DNA from: Planctomycetota bacterium
GTDB taxonomy: Bacteria > Planctomycetota > Planctomycetia > Gemmatales > Gemmataceae
Reading direction: 5' to 3'
Length of the DNA: 37,088 nucleotides
Assembly: GCA_016177925.1 (NCBI GenBank)
Contig: JACOUH010000099.1
Location: 1-37,088, forward strand
Under the pieces are notes generated by a model. That model searched no databases. It was not told the DNA's origin and saw only the letters and a program-made list of their open reading frames with translations. The position numbers were made by a program, and so were the translations under genes. Below are positions 8,835 to 15,750 of this stretch, piece after piece; within the stretch, counting starts at the first letter, position 1; every line of letters begins with the position of its first letter.

Positions 8835-10096
8835 CGCAACCCCTCCTTTTCTCTGGCGAGCGGGGGGCGTGAGCCCCCTGATTCGTCGGCGCCATCAGGG
8901 GGCTCACGCCCCCCGCTCGCCGGCGCAACGTTCGCCGTCTCCTGGGGCGGGATGACCCAGCGCAGCAGCTGCAGCAACAGGAACAGGCCCAGCAGCGGCC
9001 CGACCGCCCAGCCCAGCCACGGCACCCAGCGCGACAGGATCACCAGCAAGATGATGCCCCACAGCATCCCGCAGCCGACCAGCGTCATGGTGCCCTTGAA
9101 GCTCACTTCCTCGGAGGATTCAGGATACTCCAGAAGGATCGTGCGCCGCCGGTGGACGCTGCGCCGCGCCGCGTCGTCCAGTTCGAGACAACGCACCTCG
9201 TCCTGCCAGGAAAGCCCGGACGGCGGGCGGCCCGGCGCCGCCGCGACTGCTTCTTCGACCTGTTCCACCAGCGCCGGCCACGGGGCCTCGGTATCCCATG
9301 CCTCCTCGTGCAGTTCCCCTGCCGCGTCGCGCCCGGTGAGGAACGCTGGTCCCGGCTCACCGAGGGGGAAGAGCAATTCGACCTGTCCGGTGGTTCCGAC
9401 CAGGCGCAGCCGCCAGCGCGGCTCGGGACGATGAGGAAGGAAAGAGATCTGGAACACCCCCCCGCGCTCGAAGCGCCCGGTCGCCAGCAGCGGCGTGCCG
9501 GGCTCGATCTCCTCGCCGGATGCCAGCAGGGAAACCTCGGCGACCTCGCCGCCCAGTCCACGCAGGACGTCCCAGCCCGGCAGGCAGGGCCGCCGGCCGG
9601 CCACGCCGGCCTCGAGCAGGACTTCCCCCGTTGACCAGAACTCGATCTCCAGCAGGAGGAACTCGCCGAGAACGGGCGCGCCCACCCGATCTCGCGACAG
9701 GAACTCGCCGAGCCGGCGGACCGCGGGATGCGACGCAGCGGGCAGCAGCGGCACGAGGGCGAGCCGCGTGTCCTGCTGGATCATGCCGACCTCGTAGGCG
9801 GCGTCGGGCGTGTCACCAGAGGGGTGGACGCAGACGACGTGCCGCTCCGACTGCACCGCCCGGCGCAGATGAGCGGCGCGGTTGGCCGGGCCGCTGGCGA
9901 CCAGCACCATCTCGACATCGGGGTCGGCCAGGATCTCCTCGAGGTCGTGGACCTGCCGGGTGCCGGCGCGGAGACGCTCGCGAAAGACGGAGTCGGCCGG
10001 CGCAGCGTGGTAGAGCAGTTGGTGCCGTCCGGATGCGACCATTGCTGCGGCCAGTTCCAGCCCGTCAACGTGGTTGCCCAGCAGTGCGAAGCGCAT
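8831..10096 (-). CDS. Gfo/Idh/MocA-like protein with two C-terminal membrane helices
   Basis: The long open frame extends to 10906, but the part above 10096 overlaps the kinase gene antiphase; the real start is ATG 10094-10096 with AGAAGG just upstream. The product has 421 residues. Residues 1-120 resemble the Rossmann half of Gfo/Idh/MocA oxidoreductases (MRFALLGNHVDGLELA, then DLEEILADPDVEMVLVASGP), and 130-325 the beta-sheet half. The nucleotide-binding loop is unusual (GNHVDG rather than GxGxxG), and the usual E-K-P catalytic motif is replaced by VHPSG at 90-94, so it may bind but not oxidise a substrate. Residues 336-379 form two hydrophobic helices. Residues 392-414 are encoded by a palindromic repeat (8855-8921). 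It sits between the kinase and the coupled lipoprotein. Confidence 0.75.
   Translation of the reverse strand: MRFALLGNHVDGLELAAAMVASGRHQLLYHAAPADSVFRERLRAGTRQVHDLEEILADPDVEMVLVASGPANRAAHLRRAVQSERHVVCVHPSGDTPDAAYEVGMIQQDTRLALVPLLPAASHPAVRRLGEFLSRDRVGAPVLGEFLLLEIEFWSTGEVLLEAGVAGRRPCLPGWDVLRGLGGEVAEVSLLASGEEIEPGTPLLATGRFERGGVFQISFLPHRPEPRWRLRLVGTTGQVELLFPLGEPGPAFLTGRDAAGELHEEAWDTEAPWPALVEQVEEAVAAAPGRPPSGLSWQDEVRCLELDDAARRSVHRRRTILLEYPESSEEVSFKGTMTLVGCGMLWGIILLVILSRWVPWLGWAVGPLLGLFLLLQLLRWVIPPQETANVAPASGGREPPDGADESGGSRPPLAREKEGLR
8855..8921. repeat. perfect 28-bp inverted repeat inside the tail of the Gfo/Idh/MocA-like gene
   Basis: Arms 8855-8882 and 8894-8921 are exact reverse complements around an 11-base loop. 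The core contains the GGGGGCTCACGCCCCC motif. It encodes the Gly/Arg/Pro tail (residues 392-414) of the upstream gene and ends 10 bp before the lipoprotein ribosome-binding region. The type resembles mobile palindromic repeats scattered through Gemmataceae genomes (recalled, not searched). Confidence 0.85.
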
Positions 10097-10143
10097 GCCT
10101 TCTCTCGCGAATCCCAAGCGGGCGGGAACCAGCCCGTCGAGGA

Positions 10144-11538
10144 TTAGCCCGACGCGCCAGCGAGGGACGCAGACAACCCGCGCTGGCGCGTCGGGCTCCT
10201 GTTCGATCGGAAGGCGCGCTTCAGCGGGTGCCGTGAGACAACCGCGCCAGCGCGCAGGGACGGCCAGGTCGCGGCGGTCGCTCCGGGCGGGACGATGCCT
10301 CCCGATTGGTCGGGCGACTCGGACGGCGTTTTCGGTGTGTCGGGTTTCTCGCCGGGGTCTTTCTGCTGGCCGTTGTCCTTGCCCTCGCCGGCAAGCAGCA
10401 GGAGTGCGAGGAGGATGGCCAGGGCGATAACGCCGGCAGCGACAGCGGCGAGCAGCAGGGAACTCGGCAGGCCCTTCGACAGCCAGGCAGGAGGCTCTGC
10501 CTTGTCGTTGGGGAGCGGCTCCTGTCGTGCGGGCCCGGGACGCTGAGTCGGACCGACCCGGCGTTCGGGCGCTGTCGGGGGAGTGGCTGGCGTGTCGGTG
10601 TCGGGGCTCTTCTTTTTCCGGGTCTCCGCCAGTTCCAGGTCGGCGAGGCTCCGGAGCACGTCCTCCCGGGATGGAGCCTCCGACTCGCCGCGGACCAGGG
10701 CCTTGAGCAGTTCCTTGGGCGTCTGGTAGCGGTCCGCGGGTTCCTTGGCGAGCATGCGCCGCAGGACCTTGGCCAGCCACTCGGGGACACGCGGGTTGAG
10801 GTCGCGGACGTCGGGCGGTTCCTCCGTCATGTGCTTGTAGAGCCGCTCGGTCAGGCCGCCCTCGGGAAACGGCGCCTGTCCGGCGAGCATGTGGAACAGG
10901 GTACACCCCAGCGAGTAGATATCGCTGCGGATGTCGGCGGCACGGCTGTCGCGACCCTGCTCGGGCGACATGTAGTCGACGGTGCCGACGGTGGTCCCCT
11001 CGCGCGTGACGCGGAACGACTCGTCGTCGACCTGACGGGCCAGGCCGAAATCGGACAGCTTGACCAGCAGCTGGCCATCCTTGCGCGCCAGCAGGAGGTT
11101 GGACGGCTTGATGTCGCGATGAACGAGGCCCTGCTTGTGGGCGTGGTGCAGCGCCTTGGCGGCCTGCGCGGTGATGAAGCGCGCCTCTTGCGGGTCGAGC
11201 CGCTGCTTGCGGCTGATGTACTCGTGCAGATCGGTCCCGTCGACGTACTCCAGGACGAGGAAATAGACGCCCTGGTATTCGCCGAAGTCGTACAGGCTGA
11301 CGATGTTCTCGTGGCGCAGGCGGGCGGCGTGAACGGCCTCGGCGCGGAAGCGGTCGACGGCACCGGGGCGGTTGGCGGTGTCCCCCGACAGCACCTTGAT
11401 GGCCACGTCGCGGCCGCGCTGCGGGTCGCGGGCCAGGTAGACGGCGCCCATCCCGCCGGTGGCGAGGTGACGGATCACCTGGTAGCGACCGAGGCGGATG
11501 TCGTGTGGGGCGCGCTTGCTGGCGGGGTCGGAGTCCAT
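10144..11538 (-). CDS. membrane-anchored Ser/Thr protein kinase (Hanks type)
   Basis: Start ATG 11536-11538 follows GAGGGTG. The N-terminal 280 residues are a complete kinase domain: glycine loop ATGGMGAVY (26-34), AIKVL with Lys48, HRDIKPSN (140-147), DFG at 163-165, YMSPEQ activation segment (189-194), and DIYSLG. A linker of about 80 charged and proline-rich residues follows, then one membrane helix at 359-383. The outer part is only about 80 residues and has no recognisable sensor; its last 17 residues (448-464) are encoded by a palindromic repeat. Related planctomycete kinases often carry large outer domains, so this one may have been shortened by repeat insertion. The stop lies 47 bp before the Gfo/Idh/MocA-like gene on the same strand, so the two probably share a transcript. 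Confidence 0.92.
   Translation of the reverse strand: MDSDPASKRAPHDIRLGRYQVIRHLATGGMGAVYLARDPQRGRDVAIKVLSGDTANRPGAVDRFRAEAVHAARLRHENIVSLYDFGEYQGVYFLVLEYVDGTDLHEYISRKQRLDPQEARFITAQAAKALHHAHKQGLVHRDIKPSNLLLARKDGQLLVKLSDFGLARQVDDESFRVTREGTTVGTVDYMSPEQGRDSRAADIRSDIYSLGCTLFHMLAGQAPFPEGGLTERLYKHMTEEPPDVRDLNPRVPEWLAKVLRRMLAKEPADRYQTPKELLKALVRGESEAPSREDVLRSLADLELAETRKKKSPDTDTPATPPTAPERRVGPTQRPGPARQEPLPNDKAEPPAWLSKGLPSSLLLAAVAAGVIALAILLALLLLAGEGKDNGQQKDPGEKPDTPKTPSESPDQSGGIVPPGATAATWPSLRAGAVVSRHPLKRAFRSNRSPTRQRGLSASLAGASG
10146..10197. repeat. perfect 17-bp inverted repeat at the kinase C-terminus (SPTRQRG-encoding family)
   Basis: Arms 10146-10162 and 10181-10197 (AGCCCGACGCGCCAGCG and its complement) match exactly. 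The repeat forms the last 17 codons of the kinase. The same core, with one base change, recurs at 33038-33092. Confidence 0.85.
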
Positions 11539-11649
11539 GTCACCCTCGCGCGGTTGCGGAGACCCGTTCCATGATTGTCCGACAACGGGCCGACTTCCGC
11601 AACCTCGAACTTGTCGCGGGGGAAACCGGTCTTTCCTGTAGCGGGTTGT

Positions 11650-12393
11650 TCAACCGCGCCAGCGCCGCCGCAACTCGCGGGTCGAGTACGGGTGGGCCAG
11701 CAGGCGGAAGCCGTTGCGCCAGTGCCACAGCGTGCTCGACTCATTGCCGAGCAAGAACGTGCTGGCCAGCCGCTCGAAGCCAAGGTTGAGCAGCTCGCCC
11801 ACTGCCCGGGCCAGTAAGGCCGAGCCGATGCCGCTGCCGGCATGCCACGGCCCCACGAAGATCCAAGTCAGGTGCGGCAGGCCGAGGCGGCGCTCGACCG
11901 CGTCGGCCGGTGGCGGTTCCCCCCACAGGCAGCGCTCGTCCGGGTCGGTCAGGTCGACGTCCCGAACCAGGGTCAGCAGGACCACCCCGCAAGCGTGCTG
12001 TTCCGCCCGCGCCTGGGCGACGAAGCAGGCCTGCCCGATCAGCGGCCCGTCGCTCCCGGACCGCGTCCGTTCCAGGCAGTGCCGGGCGGCGCCGAGGCGG
12101 TCGTCCTCGTCGAGGCTGCCGAAGGGTTGGACGGTACGGAATGCCGCCGCGAACAGGCGGGGCAGCTCGTCCCAGTCAGCCGGCTCCAGGGGTCGCAGGA
12201 GGAAGTCCTCCCCGGCGCCGGCAGGGACGTCGAACGTCTTCAGGTCGATGACGGCGTGATACCAGCGCGGCCGTGGCGTCAGCCAGGTCTCGCCGTCGAT
12301 CAGCTCGTACTTGAAAGCAGCGTTGCGCGGTAGCTGACGGTACTGCTCGACCGACAGCGCCAGCTTGATGCTCCGGAAGAACTCGGCGCTCAT
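11650..12393 (-). CDS. GNAT-type acetyltransferase with an extra Uma2-like N-terminal segment
   Basis: Start ATG 12391-12393 has GTGAGGGC upstream. Residues 60-247 look like a GNAT N-acetyltransferase: FLLRPLEPADWDELP opening strand, then TWIFVGPWHAGSGIGSALLA (177-196) carrying the acetyl-CoA pyrophosphate-binding turn, and a final NESSTLWHWRNGFR segment typical of the last motif. Residues 12-50 (LSVEQYRQLP, then KYELIDGETWLTPRP) resemble the start of Uma2/DUF820 nuclease-like proteins; only that short piece is present, with no catalytic core, so it is probably an add-on typical of a planctomycete subfamily. Substrate unknown. The gene is divergent from the GTPase gene at 12482, with about 90 bp between starts that must hold both promoters. 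Confidence 0.78.
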   Translation of the reverse strand: MSAEFFRSIKLALSVEQYRQLPRNAAFKYELIDGETWLTPRPRWYHAVIDLKTFDVPAGAGEDFLLRPLEPADWDELPRLFAAAFRTVQPFGSLDEDDRLGAARHCLERTRSGSDGPLIGQACFVAQARAEQHACGVVLLTLVRDVDLTDPDERCLWGEPPPADAVERRLGLPHLTWIFVGPWHAGSGIGSALLARAVGELLNLGFERLASTFLLGNESSTLWHWRNGFRLLAHPYSTRELRRRWRG

Positions 12394-12481
12394 CGTCGGG
12401 CCCTCACTGCGCTAGCCGGAACCGACTACCGATTGTACAGTGGGGAAAGAGGAAGCCCCGGCCACGAAGGGACAGAAAACG

Positions 12482-13531
12482 ATGGCGATGAAAATTGGCA
12501 TCGCCGGCTTCGCCGGCTCGGGCAAGAGCACCGTTTTCCAGTGGCTGACCGGGGTACGTCCGGACCCCGCCAAGGTACAGACCGGCCAGACGGGCCACGC
12601 CCGTATCCCTGACGCGCGCCTCGATTGGTTGTTCCACCACTTCAAGCCGAAGAAGAACGAGCCGGTCTACGCTGCCATCGACTTCCTCGACACGCCTGGC
12701 CTGCTGCCCGACGAGCGACGCGACAACCCGCGCCGGCTCAGCATCATGCGCGAGGCGGGCGGACTGCTGGTCGTCCTGAACGGCTTCAGCGCGAACCGAC
12801 CGGCGGAGCAGTTGCGTCAGTTCCGTGAGGAGTTGGTCTTCGCCGACCTGGAGATCGTCACCAAGCGGATCGCCAAGCTCGAGGAACAGCTCAAGAAACC
12901 GAAGCCGGGCAAGCAGAAGGAAGCCGACCAGAACGAGCTGTCGCTGCTGCAGCGCATCACCGCCGCCCTTGAGGAGGGACACCCGCCGACCGGCCTGGGT
13001 CTGAAGGACGACGAGGAGAAGGCGGTCCGCAGCTTCCAGCTCCTCACGCTCAAGCCCGAGCTGGCGTTGCTCAACATCGGCGACGACCGCGTGGGCAAGC
13101 CATTGCCGCCGGAGCTGCTGCAACTGACCGCGACGGCGATCCAGGCGCCGGCCAAGCTGGAACTGGAGTTGCAGGAACTGCCCGAGGAAGATCGGCAGGT
13201 GTTCATGCAGGACCTTGGTCTGGCGGGGTTCTCACGCGACGACGTGCTGCGGACGATCTTCACCAACATGGGGCTGATCGTCTTTTTCACGGTCGGCGAG
13301 GACGAGTGCCGGGCCTGGCCGGTCGCGAAGGGCGCCGACGCCGTCGAGGGGGCGGCGCAGGTCCACACCGACCTGGCGCGCGGCTTCGTGCGAGCCGAGG
13401 TGGTCACCTACGACGACTTCCGCCGCGTCGGCTCGATGAAGGAGGCGAAGGCACACGGCGTCTACCGCCTGGAGGGCAAGACCTACGTCGTCAAGGATGG
13501 CGACATCATGCACATTTTGGCGAGCACCTGA
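12482..13531 (+). CDS. YchF/OBG-family P-loop GTPase/ATPase with C-terminal TGS domain
   Basis: ATG 12482 is preferred over the in-frame GTG at 12440, because AAGGGAC lies at a good distance and the family begins right at the P-loop. The 349-residue product has GFAGSGKS (9-16), a DTPG switch motif (70-73), a charged coiled-coil-like insert around residues 125-175, and a C-terminal TGS domain closely matching YchF (GLIVFFTVGEDECRAWPV, HTDLARGFVRAEVVTYDDF, and KDGDIMHI at the end). YchF proteins bind ATP or GTP and associate with ribosomes. This copy is slightly shorter than the usual roughly 360, and the canonical NKxD-type motif is not evident (LALLNIGDD sits there), so it may be a paralogue rather than the housekeeping gene. 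Confidence 0.88.
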   Translation: MAMKIGIAGFAGSGKSTVFQWLTGVRPDPAKVQTGQTGHARIPDARLDWLFHHFKPKKNEPVYAAIDFLDTPGLLPDERRDNPRRLSIMREAGGLLVVLNGFSANRPAEQLRQFREELVFADLEIVTKRIAKLEEQLKKPKPGKQKEADQNELSLLQRITAALEEGHPPTGLGLKDDEEKAVRSFQLLTLKPELALLNIGDDRVGKPLPPELLQLTATAIQAPAKLELELQELPEEDRQVFMQDLGLAGFSRDDVLRTIFTNMGLIVFFTVGEDECRAWPVAKGADAVEGAAQVHTDLARGFVRAEVVTYDDFRRVGSMKEAKAHGVYRLEGKTYVVKDGDIMHILAST

Positions 13532-13540
13532 CCGAACATC

Positions 13541-13591
13541 GTAGACCTCACGCTCCGCGTAAGGGTTTCCTCAGGCTCCGCCTAAGTCTAC
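13541..13591. repeat. paired GC-rich repeat unit between convergent genes
   Basis: Two imperfect direct copies of CTCACGCTCCGCGTAAG-like sequence are flanked by GTAGAC and GTCTAC, which can pair. It lies between the GTPase stop and the convergent isomerase gene, where a bidirectional terminator would be expected, but no T-run is obvious. It looks like a degenerate palindromic repeat. Confidence 0.4.
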
Positions 13592-13659
13592 TAGGGGAGT
13601 GGAAGAACAGGATGCCTTGTCGGTTCGCTGCTCGCAGTCCGAAAAGGTCCTCCCCCTTC

Positions 13660-14481
13660 TTATCCCCTCCAGTTCGTGCATTGTTCGCGGAGGAATGTCA
13701 TTGCTGCCCGGGCCGCCTCTTCCCAATCCGCGTTGCGGTAGATCTTGACCGACGCGAAATGGGAGTACCCGACCTCATCGAGCGTCTGGAACACGCCAGG
13801 GAAATCAAGGTTGCCGGTCCCGAACAGCCCTCCGTTGGTCTCACAGAGGTGAAAGTGGCGAATGCGCCGGCCGTGGACGCGAATGGTTTCCAGGACGGAG
13901 CGCTCCTCGATGTTGAGATGGATCGTGTCGAGCATGTAGCTCAGTCCTGGCGAGCCGACCCGTTCGACCATCGCCGCGGCTTCCGCCGCCGTGTGGTTGA
14001 AGCCGACTTGCAAGTGGTTGACCGGCTCCAGGACGACCGTGGCTCCCGGGGCACCCGCGCCAGCGGGTCGCGCCGCGGCTTCCGCCACGGGCCGGAGACA
14101 GGCCGCGATTCGCTGGTTGGCCTCGGTCTCGTCGGCTTCATCGGACCGGAGGCCTTGCATCAGACCGACCACGAGCACCGCCCCCAATCGTGCGGCGTGG
14201 CCTGTGTACCCGATGAGCCGGTCCACGGCCCGTTGCCGCACGTCCGCCCGCGGGCTCGCCAGGCACAAGCCTTCATTGGCGTACGACCACCCCGAGAGCA
14301 AGGACACCACCGGCAGGCCGTGCTTGCGTGTCAGGGCGATCACCTCTTCGATGGGATAGGGCAGTGGGTGGCTGGCAGTCAGCTCGATCCCTTGGTAGCC
14401 AAGGGAAGCGATCCGCTCCATCCGGCGGTCCAGTTCGCCCAGGTCCGTGACGGGTGCGTAGAGGAGAAAGCTAAGCTTCAC
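13660..14481 (-). CDS. sugar-phosphate isomerase/epimerase-like TIM-barrel protein
   Basis: The open frame runs up to 14994, but that part overlaps the SDR gene; the start is GTG at 14479-14481 with AGGAGGT 7 bases upstream. The 273-residue product matches the AP-endonuclease-2/sugar epimerase TIM barrel: GIEL early (residues 31-34), VVLEPVNH (149-156), YMLDTIHLNIEE (182-193), HFHLCETN (209-216). E152, D185 and H211 would be three of the four metal ligands; the usual last acidic ligand appears to be Lys246 (FASVKIYR), so metal binding or chemistry may differ. It follows the SDR gene on the same strand, separated by a palindrome, suggesting a small sugar or polyol catabolic pair. Confidence 0.85.
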   Translation of the reverse strand: MKLSFLLYAPVTDLGELDRRMERIASLGYQGIELTASHPLPYPIEEVIALTRKHGLPVVSLLSGWSYANEGLCLASPRADVRQRAVDRLIGYTGHAARLGAVLVVGLMQGLRSDEADETEANQRIAACLRPVAEAAARPAGAGAPGATVVLEPVNHLQVGFNHTAAEAAAMVERVGSPGLSYMLDTIHLNIEERSVLETIRVHGRRIRHFHLCETNGGLFGTGNLDFPGVFQTLDEVGYSHFASVKIYRNADWEEAARAAMTFLREQCTNWRG

Positions 14482-14494
14482 GATGGGACCTCCT

Positions 14495-14550
14495 GTGGGG
14501 CAAGTTTCCAACTTGCCAGGAAGCAACGGCAAGTTGGAAACTTGCCCCAC
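14495..14550. repeat. perfect 23-bp inverted repeat between the SDR and isomerase genes
   Basis: Arms 14495-14517 and 14528-14550 pair exactly (core GGGGCAAGTTTCCAACTTGCC) with a 10-base loop. It occupies almost all of the gap between the SDR stop (14553) and the isomerase start (14481) and could form a strong hairpin in a shared transcript, possibly reducing expression of the second gene. Confidence 0.85.
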
Positions 14551-14552
14551 AT

Positions 14553-15320
14553 TCAGACGATTCCGCCGTTCACGTCGAGGATCGCGCCGGTGACGTAGTT
14601 GGACATCTGCGACGCCAGGTACACCACGGCCTGGGCGACATCCTCCGGCCGGCCCATACGCGGGATGGGGATGTTCTCGACGCCGTAATCGTAGCCGCGG
14701 GTCATCTCGGTCTCGATGCCGCCGGGGGCGATGGCGTTGACGTAAATCCCGTCGCGGCCGACGTCCTTGGCCACCCACTTGGTAAGGGCCAGGACCCCCG
14801 CCTTGGCGGCCGCGTAGGCGGGACCGCTCCGCCCGAGATTCGAGCCCTCCGCTCGTGACGCCACGCCGCCGATTTTCCCGGAGACGGAGCTGATGTTCAC
14901 GATCTTTCCGAACTGACGCCCCTTCATGTGCGGCAGCACCGCCTGGATGCAGTAGAACGTGCCGCGCAGGGCCGTATTGATGTCGCGGTCCCACAGTTCG
15001 TCGCTGGTGTCCTCGACGCCGACCCGGGCCAGGGTGCCGGCATTGTTCACCAGGATGTCGATGTGGCCGAACTCCGCAACCACGCGCTGCACGAGCTGGC
15101 GCACGGAGTCACGCCGGGTCACGTCGGTCGGCACGTCCAGCGCTCGGCGGCCCAGTTCACGGACGCGGGCCAGGGTGGCATTGCTCGGGCCGAGATCGGC
15201 CGTAACGACGTCGGCCCCTTCCGCGGCAAGGGCCCAGGCGGAGGCCTGCCCGATTCCACGGGCGGCGCCCGTCACGATAGCTACCTGCCCGGTCAGGTCC
15301 GGTTGCCGGCTGATCTGCAC
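14553..15320 (-). CDS. short-chain dehydrogenase/reductase (SDR)
   Basis: Start GTG 15318-15320 is chosen because GGAGGGG lies 6 bases upstream; the longer frame to 15374 adds 18 residues without similarity. The 255-residue product is a classical SDR: TGAARGIG cofactor turn (17-24), NNAG (92-95), catalytic Ser144/145, Tyr169 and Lys173 (YAAAK), and the AIAPGGIETEM loop. A short insert (about 153-166) sits before the catalytic Tyr. It reduces or oxidises an alcohol or sugar with NAD(P); the exact substrate is unknown. Pairing with an epimerase-like gene suggests sugar or polyol metabolism. Confidence 0.93.
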   Translation of the reverse strand: MQISRQPDLTGQVAIVTGAARGIGQASAWALAAEGADVVTADLGPSNATLARVRELGRRALDVPTDVTRRDSVRQLVQRVVAEFGHIDILVNNAGTLARVGVEDTSDELWDRDINTALRGTFYCIQAVLPHMKGRQFGKIVNISSVSGKIGGVASRAEGSNLGRSGPAYAAAKAGVLALTKWVAKDVGRDGIYVNAIAPGGIETEMTRGYDYGVENIPIPRMGRPEDVAQAVVYLASQMSNYVTGAILDVNGGIV

Positions 15321-15360
15321 CGTTGTCCCCTCCTTCGATGAATGATCCCACTCTAACCGC

Positions 15361-15394
15361 CAAGGTGACGGCACGCAAGGATGCCGTCACCTTG
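15361..15394. terminator. perfect 13-bp hairpin, possible transcription stop or leader hairpin
   Basis: Arms CAAGGTGACGGCA (15361-15373) and its complement (15382-15394) enclose an 8-base loop, 41 bp upstream of the SDR start codon. No T-run follows on either strand, so an intrinsic terminator is possible but not shown; it may equally lie in the SDR leader. Confidence 0.4.
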
Positions 15395-15498
15395 TGTGAG
15401 TTACGCAGCAGGAAATCGTAGATCTGGAATCCCGAGGACGAGGAAGGTATTACCTCGCCAAGAACGAACCTCACTCGCCCAGCGCGGCGCCGAGGGAG

Positions 15499-15563
15499 TT
15501 GTAGGACGGATTTCCAATCCGTCCGGGCTTCACGCCCGGACGGATTGGAAATCCGTCCTACAA
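15499..15563. repeat. perfect 30-bp inverted repeat (RTDWKSVLQ/VGRISNPSG-encoding family)
   Basis: Arms 15499-15528 and 15534-15563 are exact complements (core GGACGGATTTCCAATCCGTCC) with a 5-base loop. When read in frame it gives the VGRISNPSG and RTDWKSVL peptides that are frequent in spurious planctomycete ORFs, so this is a widespread palindromic repeat. Confidence 0.88.
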
Positions 15564-15750
15564 CCCCGCGCGGGCCCGTCGAGCGATGGTTGCGGATCTT
15601 TCTTGCCGGGGTAATAAGAACCCGCACGTACCGCAACACCCCCCAAACGTGAGCTGAACATCCCCTCCAGCGCGCCTCAACTGCCGACGTGAAAGACGGC
15701 TGCGGACCTCCGGCGGATATACTCGTCGTGGAACGGTCCACGTGTTCCGG

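Larger units (their letters stand above)
15321..15750. other. 430-bp intergenic region with two palindromes
   Basis: It contains the 13-bp hairpin at 15361-15394 and the 30-bp palindrome at 15499-15563. ORFs across it have no plausible start or family features. It separates the WD40-ECF gene from the SDR gene on the same strand and so probably holds the end of one transcript and the promoter of the next. I could not identify a confident promoter. Confidence 0.5.

Noticed and set aside
10097..10906. N-terminal extension of the Gfo/Idh/MocA-like frame
   Set aside because: Lies antiphase over the kinase gene; a good start and ribosome-binding site exist at 10096.
10306..11574. 422-codon plus-strand ORF across the Ser/Thr kinase
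   Set aside because: Antisense shadow of the kinase; no family features.
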